This document shows, one piece after another, positions 15,204 to 19,819 of a stretch of 19,819 bases of DNA (its first letter is position 1; every line of letters starts with the position of its first letter). Location: positions 1 to 19,819 of the forward strand of contig JBMFVP010000028.1 of NCBI GenBank assembly GCA_049965935.1, given 5' to 3'. Source of the DNA: Thermocladium sp049965935. Lineage in GTDB: Archaea > Thermoproteota > Thermoprotei > Thermoproteales > Thermocladiaceae. The position numbers and the translations under genes were made by a program. The notes beneath the pieces were generated by a model. The model did not search any database, was not told the DNA's origin, and saw only the letters and a program-made list of their open reading frames with translations.

Positions 15204-15872
15204 ATGTACCTCGTAACGCTGAGGATAAGCAGTTCATGTGGACTCGCCACCGCTGCCGAGGAGTCCCAAGGATCAGTTTACTCCTTGCAAGCAATCCCGG
15301 TTAATGATGAAGTGAATAATGTTCTCAGCTTCATGAGAATAAATGGGAGGAGGGATATTCAAGAAGTGTATAGAGGCCTTAGGAAGGACTTCATAAAGGT
15401 AAGTTTATTGAATCCAAGAAGCGGGAATCTACTCTTCATATCTGGACTGAAGAGAGGCCATGGCGTGCTGAGATCCCTGGCAAGCAATGGTATTCTACCC
15501 CTTATTCCATTAATAGCATCGCCCGGCATAGAATTCTTCAGCTTATTGACCAACAATTTGGATTCCGTGGAGAAATTCACGAGGGAGGTATCAGTTACTA
15601 ATAAGATAGAGTATGTGGATTATGAGAGAATAGATGGGGATGGGGTAGCTCAATTATTGGAGAGAAACATGAGGGAGCTATATATACATGACTTGGAGAA
15701 GGAGGAGAAGAGAGCCTTAAGCATGGCTTATGAAATGGGGTATTACTCGTGGCCGAAGGGTATAAAAATGGATCAATTAGCCAATGAATTGGGGTACTCG
15801 AAACCAACGATATCCTATTACCTGCGGAAAGCGGAGAGAAAAATAATAGGCAAACTATTATATGGGAATTAA
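15204..15872 (+). CDS. HTH_10 (bacterio-opsin activator type) transcriptional regulator
   Basis: A 222-residue archaeal regulator. The last 60 residues match HTH_10 (PF04967): LEKEEKRALSMAYEMGYYSW, then LANELGYSKPTISYYLRKAE, which is the recognition-helix region. The opening MYLVTLRISSSCGLATAA resembles the N-terminal sensing domain of crenarchaeal members. It starts at ATG 15204 by TATA spacing and is separated from the CoA-transferase by about 130 bases, so it has its own promoter. Its position next to the cluster suggests it regulates the acid-degradation genes, but its binding site cannot be read. Ligand unknown. Confidence 0.85.
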   Translation: MYLVTLRISSSCGLATAAEESQGSVYSLQAIPVNDEVNNVLSFMRINGRRDIQEVYRGLRKDFIKVSLLNPRSGNLLFISGLKRGHGVLRSLASNGILPLIPLIASPGIEFFSLLTNNLDSVEKFTREVSVTNKIEYVDYERIDGDGVAQLLERNMRELYIHDLEKEEKRALSMAYEMGYYSWPKGIKMDQLANELGYSKPTISYYLRKAERKIIGKLLYGN

Positions 15873-15897
15873 TTAATGGCGAATTCTGGGAGCTTAA

Positions 15898-15908
15898 TTT
15901 TTAAATAC
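15898..15908 (+). promoter_or_regulatory. TATA box of the small unknown gene
   Basis: TTTTTAAATAC centred about 26 bases before ATG 15929. This is a near-consensus archaeal box at leaderless spacing. Confidence 0.7.
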
Positions 15909-15928
15909 TTTAATAACCCATTGGTCAA

Positions 15929-16330
15929 ATGCATGCCTCCGTTAGGCGATTCAAGAACATTAATGAACTACGGCAATACGTAGATGAAGAGTTAGCGGCA
16001 ATAAGGCGTGAAATACGTGGACTTGAACCAATAATAAGGAACTATACTGGGGAATCCCTTCTTCACTCAAGGGAGGCATACAAGGAGATCGTTTTCAAGA
16101 GTACGAGTGGACAGGATATATTTAATGTGAGGATATATTATAAGGCTAATAGAAATACGGAAGTCAGCATAATAAGCGAGGCAGTGGCTTACCTACAGAA
16201 GAGGGCAGTATTGCTTGAGGATTTTAAGAATAAGATGAATTCATTAAATTGGAGCGGGCCACTCCTCGTCCTGGCAGTTGACTCAGTGCCATACATAATT
16301 ATACTAGAAAAAGAGAACCAATCCTCCTAG
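15929..16330 (+). CDS. Small unrecognised protein
   Basis: A 133-residue soluble protein I do not recognise. It begins with a charged helix (RFKNINELRQYVDEELAAIR), passes through a strand-rich middle (DIFNVRIYYKANRNTEVSII) and ends with two beta-like segments (PLLVLAVDSVPYIIILEKE). There are no cysteines and no membrane segments. A strong TATA box at leaderless spacing supports it as a real gene. It ends in TAG. The alpha-beta layout is that of a small dimerisation or ligand-binding domain, but that is only a guess. It follows the regulator by 56 bases and may be unrelated to the cluster. Confidence 0.6.
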   Translation: MHASVRRFKNINELRQYVDEELAAIRREIRGLEPIIRNYTGESLLHSREAYKEIVFKSTSGQDIFNVRIYYKANRNTEVSIISEAVAYLQKRAVLLEDFKNKMNSLNWSGPLLVLAVDSVPYIIILEKENQSS

Positions 16331-17016
16331 TCCCAAAATGAGCTCCCCAGGGTCTTGAGGATTATCCCTTTACGTAGGTTACTTCACTAGAATTATAGTG
16401 GCTTTTGATTACCATAATATAGTGACTCCTATAGCCCATTCAAAATGCTTAAAGTACGATTCAAAACAGAATATGGCTTCCCCTATCCCATAATACTAGC
16501 CTCATGCCCTCTGAAGCCCACCTTTTTCGCCTTAATGAAGTAACTGCCTTCTCCCATAATTGATCGTTATAGCTTTGTGGAGGCGTTCGCGAACCTTCAA
16601 CTCCTCCCTCAAATCCATTGAAGAGGGGCTATTTGCCCTTCTATTCATGTGCTCTGCTTCGTGATGCCCTCCCCTGGCGTTGAGGGTCGATGGCTCCCAC
16701 TTCCTTGGAGTTGATCAGGGGAGAACATCTAAATAATTGAGTATTGAGGTAAAAAGCCTTTACCTTGATGGTGAGGTTTACCGTTCCTTTGTCACGTTCC
16801 AATGAGGTTCTCAGAGCCTTGGATTTCCCTATATGGACCTGGTTTTCTTCCTGCCGCTTTTTATCTAAAATCATGTTCGAAGTCGAACCAAGGAGAAATG
16901 ATCCTAGCCATGAAGGGTGAACCTTTATGTTTCCCGAATCCTAATTGTGAGGTTCTTGGAGGGTTTGTATTTTTTATACGATAATTTTTTAGTTTACCAG
17001 GCAAGTATAGCACTTA
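16331..17016. other. 0.7-kb stretch without a convincing gene
   Basis: No intact gene, tRNA or clear repeat is visible. Short open frames exist on both strands (for example 16641-16874 minus and 16802-16984 plus) but have unlikely composition, no promoter at the right distance and no family match I can name. On the minus strand, pieces such as NSKEVGAIDPQRQGRAS in one frame and GFGKHKGSPF in another are vaguely reminiscent of decayed transposase sequence, which is not enough to call an element. A 10-base palindrome GTTCGCGAAC lies at 16585-16594. The right edge carries the AT-rich promoter region of the next gene. Confidence 0.5.
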
Positions 17017-17616
17017 GTGGATTCCCTTAAGCTTACCGTGGCTGAAGTGGGGCTTAAAAGGATTTACATAGAGGTTCTTCCCGACGATGAACTCTATGTG
17101 GTATGCGAATGCCGCAGAAGGAAGATAACTAAGCCCATTAGATATATCTTAAGCGATTTATTAAGTAGACTTCACTACATGAGGCCCCGCATAAAGCTGG
17201 TGATTGGCTCCCGCATAATTATTAGCAAGGTTGGGGGACAATCAAGGCGCAGTAGGTACATGGATATGGCCATCACTTACCTAGGGAGATTACGGGGCGA
17301 CTTCGGGAAAACCCTAATAATTATCGATGCCAATGCAATATATATTGGGAAAATACTGAGAGAGGCAAAAAGAATGGGATCCCTGCGGGGAGTGGATTTG
17401 CTTATAATAAGTGATCCGAGGCCGGACTCGGATATTGCAGGTATGTCCATCAATATGTTGAAGAGGTATAGGCGAGTTGTTTTGATAACTCATGATAAAT
17501 GGTTCGCGCAGTTAAGGGGCGTGAGCGTGGTGCTGCTCGAGAATAAGGGATTGAATTCGACGGTCATGGATGAATTAATTGATAAATTGGAGCCCGCCTT
17601 AATGGGAATCCCCTAA
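17017..17616 (+). CDS. PIN-like domain protein (putative nuclease)
   Basis: A 199-residue protein. The N-terminal 75 residues are strand-rich and basic (ECRRRKITKPIRYI). Residues about 98-175 look like a PIN/NYN-type fold: strand-Asp LIIIDANAIYIGK (D104), an acidic DPRPDSDI patch (D133, D137, D139), and VVLITHDKWFAQL (D160), the order of acidic residues expected of PIN nucleases, closing with VSVVLLENKG. If active it would be a metal-dependent RNase. There is no antitoxin-like small gene beside it, so a VapBC pair is not supported. The start is GTG 17017, with AT-rich TATA-like sequence about 28 bases upstream (AATTTTTTAG); a poorly supported start. Confidence 0.6.
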   Translation: MDSLKLTVAEVGLKRIYIEVLPDDELYVVCECRRRKITKPIRYILSDLLSRLHYMRPRIKLVIGSRIIISKVGGQSRRSRYMDMAITYLGRLRGDFGKTLIIIDANAIYIGKILREAKRMGSLRGVDLLIISDPRPDSDIAGMSINMLKRYRRVVLITHDKWFAQLRGVSVVLLENKGLNSTVMDELIDKLEPALMGIP

Positions 17617-17667
17617 GGGGTCGATGATTCGATTATTGGTTATTTTTATTGCGTTAATTAACGAAAA

Positions 17668-17677
17668 GCATATTAAG
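17668..17677 (+). promoter_or_regulatory. TATA box of the malic enzyme gene
   Basis: GCATATTAAG centred about 27 bases before ATG 17700. This favours that ATG over an in-frame TTG at 17694. Confidence 0.6.
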
Positions 17678-17699
17678 CTGGTCAATTATATGTTTGTCA

Positions 17700-19046
17700 A
17701 TGAGCACCGACAAGACAAAGTCTTGGTACAAGGTATCAATAGAGGTGGCAAGATTATATGGTGGAAAAATATCCGTCATACCTAAGGTACCCGTAACAAA
17801 TCTCCAGGACTTCTCCATTTACTACACACCAGGCGTGGCCGGCGTTTCCCTAGAGATAGCTAAGGATCCCGATAAATCATTTGACTTGACGTGGAGATGG
17901 AACTCCGTCGTCGTATTAACGGATGGAACGAGAGTGCTTGGGCTCGGCAAGGTGGGACCGGAGGCAGCCATGCCGGTCATGGAAGGCAAGGCCCTGATAT
18001 ATAAGTACCTAGGAGGTGTCGATGCAATGCCCATGCCGATAAGGGTTAGGACTCAAGAGGAATTCGTTCAAGTAGCTAAGGCAATAGAGCCATCCTTTGG
18101 CGGCATAAATTTAGAGGACATAGAGTCCCCCAAATGCTTCTACCTGCTTGACACATTACGACGAGATCTAGCGATACCGGTATGGCATGATGATCAACAG
18201 GGAACCGCGGGAGCCAGCTTGGCTGGGTTATATAATGCCTTGAAGCTCACTAACAGGAAGATCGAGGAAACAACAATAGTGCTCTATGGTGCTGGGGCAT
18301 CTAATATAGCAACCGCGAGGCTACTGATGGCTGCTGGAGCAAGGCCCGGCAATATAATACTCGTTGATAGTAAGGGGCCCCTCCACGCGGAGAGAAGCGA
18401 CATGGATCACTTAATGCTAAGCCATCCCTGGAAGTATGATTTAGCGCTAAAAACCAATTCTCGGCGGGCCAAGACCATGGAGGAAGCAATGAGCGGAGCG
18501 GATGTTTTAATAGCAGCATCAACCCCGGGACCGGGCGTAGTCAAGAAGGAGTGGGTGAGGGCCATGAATAAGGACTCCATAGTCTTCCTACTAGCGAATC
18601 CCGTGCCTGAGATGTGGCCTTGGGAAGCCAAAGAAGCAGGAGCCAGAATAGTCGCGACGGGAAGAAGTGATTTCCCCAATCAAGTCAATAATAGCCTAAT
18701 ATTCCCCGCCGTCTTCAGAGGCGCATTGGATGTAAGGGCTAGAACTATAACTGATGAAATGATAATAGCGGTATCCCAGGAACTAGCTAGATACGCGGAG
18801 GAGAGGGGAATCAATGAGGACTATATAATACCTAGCATGACTGAGTGGGAAATATATCCAAGGGCGGCGGCGGCCGTTGCCGTAAAGGCGGTGGAGCTGG
18901 GGGTTGCCCGTAGAAGCACCACTAGAAATGAGGAGTATGAGAGAGCTAAGCGAATAATCGACTCATCAAGGGACTCGCTGAATCAATTAATGAAGATAGG
19001 CCTTATAAAGCAGATACCTGAGGAGTTATTGGTTGAGGTGAGGTGA
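17700..19046 (+). CDS. NAD(P)-dependent malic enzyme
   Basis: A 448-residue malic enzyme that oxidatively decarboxylates malate to pyruvate with NAD(P)+ and a divalent metal, linking C4 acids to pyruvate and supplying reductant. Seen: YYTPGVAGVS with the catalytic tyrosine, TDGTRVLGLGKVGPEAAMPV, MEGKALIYKYLGGVDAMP with the catalytic lysine, PVWHDDQQGTA (metal-binding acids), the dinucleotide fold VLYGAGASNIATARLL, and NPVPEMWP. Length fits the small bacterial/archaeal class (about 430-450), with no phosphotransacetylase domain. Start chosen by TATA spacing. Its TGA abuts the ATG of the acetyltransferase gene, so the two form an operon. Cofactor preference (NAD or NADP) cannot be read securely. 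Confidence 0.95.
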   Translation: MSTDKTKSWYKVSIEVARLYGGKISVIPKVPVTNLQDFSIYYTPGVAGVSLEIAKDPDKSFDLTWRWNSVVVLTDGTRVLGLGKVGPEAAMPVMEGKALIYKYLGGVDAMPMPIRVRTQEEFVQVAKAIEPSFGGINLEDIESPKCFYLLDTLRRDLAIPVWHDDQQGTAGASLAGLYNALKLTNRKIEETTIVLYGAGASNIATARLLMAAGARPGNIILVDSKGPLHAERSDMDHLMLSHPWKYDLALKTNSRRAKTMEEAMSGADVLIAASTPGPGVVKKEWVRAMNKDSIVFLLANPVPEMWPWEAKEAGARIVATGRSDFPNQVNNSLIFPAVFRGALDVRARTITDEMIIAVSQELARYAEERGINEDYIIPSMTEWEIYPRAAAAVAVKAVELGVARRSTTRNEEYERAKRIIDSSRDSLNQLMKIGLIKQIPEELLVEVR

Positions 19047-19520
19047 ATGGTAACCATACGGGAAGCGGGCGAGAGGGATATGGATAAAATCATAGATCTC
19101 GTAATTCGATTAAAGAGACTCAATGAGGAATTCGATCCATTATTTAAGGTCAGTAACAGCGTTGCTGAGCACGCCAAGAAGTACTTGGAGGAATGTGCAT
19201 CAAATAAGGAGAGGAAACTGCTCCTAATAGCGGAGACAGATACTGGAGAGATAGTTGGAATAGTGGCGGCCGAGATACGGACAAGGCTTTTCTATGAACC
19301 ATCAATAGAGGGCGTCATAACCGATTTCTACGTGATGCCGGAATGGAGGAGAAAAGGAGTCGGCAAGCAAATGATGGATAAGGCAATAGCCATCCTCAAG
19401 TCCAGGGGAGTCCAATTAATATCAGCCGAGTTCCCCGCGCAAAACCAGATAGCGGTTAACTTCTATAAGAAGTATGGATTTAGGCCTCTCACTAATATAT
19501 ATGTCAAGGAGTTTCAATAA
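19047..19520 (+). CDS. GNAT-family N-acetyltransferase
   Basis: A 157-residue acetyl-CoA-dependent acetyltransferase (GNAT fold). Seen: an N-terminal REAGERDMDKIIDLV, the acetyl-CoA pyrophosphate loop RRKGVGKQMM (residues 101-110) after TDFYVMPEW, and the late QNQIAVNFYKKYGFRP segment typical of motif B. The ATG directly follows the malic enzyme stop, and GAGGTGAGGTGA in the end of that gene is its ribosome-binding site, so it is co-translated. Acetylation of the malic enzyme or of another protein or small molecule is possible; there is no evidence for a substrate. Confidence 0.9.
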   Translation: MVTIREAGERDMDKIIDLVIRLKRLNEEFDPLFKVSNSVAEHAKKYLEECASNKERKLLLIAETDTGEIVGIVAAEIRTRLFYEPSIEGVITDFYVMPEWRRKGVGKQMMDKAIAILKSRGVQLISAEFPAQNQIAVNFYKKYGFRPLTNIYVKEFQ

Positions 19521-19537
19521 TTTTCAGCCATAAATCT

Positions 19538-19819
19538 CTAATCGTTCTTTTTCATTTCCAGGGGCTTCTCAGGCGTTCCCGGCATTATCTTAATAATTGA
19601 TTTGTGCGACTCTACGTCGATTACTTCCATCTCGTCCCCCGCCACTGATAGAATTTTTGGCCTCGACGCGCTATAGATACCCCCCCTCGACGTGAATATA
19701 CTTACTACCTTCACGCCGTGATATATGTGATAACCCTCGGTGAAGAACTCATGCCCCCTTATCACGGCCGTCAATGAATTAAGTTGAAGGAATCTCTCAG
19801 TAACGTCTCTCCCAAACAA
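19538..19819 (-). CDS. PPP-family serine/threonine phosphatase, C-terminal part (cut by window edge)
   Basis: The last 93 residues of a calcineurin-like PPP-family protein phosphatase (archaeal PP1-arch relatives), with the rest beyond the right edge. Seen: LFGRDVTERFLQLN, then VIRGHEFFTEGYHIYHG, where the His is the conserved C-terminal metal ligand of the family (RxHE), and VVSIFTSRGG in place of the family's TVFSAPNY. The final 30 residues (KSIIKIMPGTPEKPLEMKKND, in part) are a charged tail. It converges on the acetyltransferase gene with an 18-base gap. The real start is outside the window. Confidence 0.8.
   Translation of the reverse strand: MFGRDVTERFLQLNSLTAVIRGHEFFTEGYHIYHGVKVVSIFTSRGGIYSASRPKILSVAGDEMEVIDVESHKSIIKIMPGTPEKPLEMKKND

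Noticed and set aside
15068..15304. Open frame following the CoA-transferase stop
   Set aside because: It overlaps the HTH regulator gene in another frame, has no family character and lies across the regulator's promoter.
16641..16984. Transposase remnant or small genes on either strand
   Set aside because: Only vague resemblance in fragments; frames are short, mutually overlapping and lack promoters or terminal repeats.
17017..17616. VapC toxin of a toxin-antitoxin pair
   Set aside because: The protein is longer than VapC and no small antitoxin gene lies immediately upstream.
1..19819. CRISPR array, integrase or attachment site at the tRNA
   Set aside because: No repeated spacers were seen, the tRNA 3' end is not duplicated downstream as far as I could find, and no integrase gene is present.

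Overview
The window looks like chromosome of a heat-loving crenarchaeon, most likely order Thermoproteales (the Caldivirga/Vulcanisaeta/Thermocladium group is my guess from gene content, not a proven placement). Seen directly: an archaeal ribosomal stalk protein L10/P0 with its acidic tail, a tRNA gene with encoded CCA, an archaeal-ATPase-family remnant, an HTH_10-type regulator, and TATA boxes about 26-28 bases ahead of start codons with no room for a leader. First genes of transcripts appear leaderless. Internal operon genes have GGTGA/GAGG ribosome-binding sites.

Left part (1-5190, mostly minus strand): a decayed archaeal ATPase with two amber stops and a frameshift, preceded by two 16-base ACTA...TAGT motifs; an acetate-transporter-family (GPR1/FUN34/YaaH) protein; a fusion of an MtrH-like methyltransferase with a complete corrinoid (B12) protein; and an operon of a thioredoxin-fold protein with a helical extension followed by homoserine kinase.

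Middle (5323-8331, plus strand): a small helical protein that aligns without gaps, over its core, to the protoglobin encoded 2 kb downstream but lacks the haem-binding histidine; ribosomal protein L10; an unknown protein whose start lies inside the L10 tail; tRNA-Arg(UCG); and the protoglobin.

Right part (8424-16330): an unrecognised 336-residue minus-strand protein is divergent from a catabolic-looking cluster: aconitase-superfamily large and small subunits (LeuC/LeuD-like), an MFS carrier, a DRE-TIM acyltransferase/lyase, a class III CoA-transferase, and then an HTH_10 regulator and a small unknown protein. The set could import a small branched dicarboxylate, hydrate or isomerise it, activate it with CoA and split it to acetyl-CoA plus a 2-oxo acid; a C5 acid such as citraconate or citramalate is one possibility. 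No known leucine-pathway partner (LeuB, or a LeuA with its regulatory domain) is present here.

After a 0.7-kb stretch with no credible intact gene (16331-17016) come a PIN-like protein, an NAD(P)-malic enzyme coupled to a GNAT acetyltransferase, and the 3' end of a PPP-family serine/threonine phosphatase running off the window. Malic enzyme, the acetate carrier and the CoA cluster suggest growth on organic acids.
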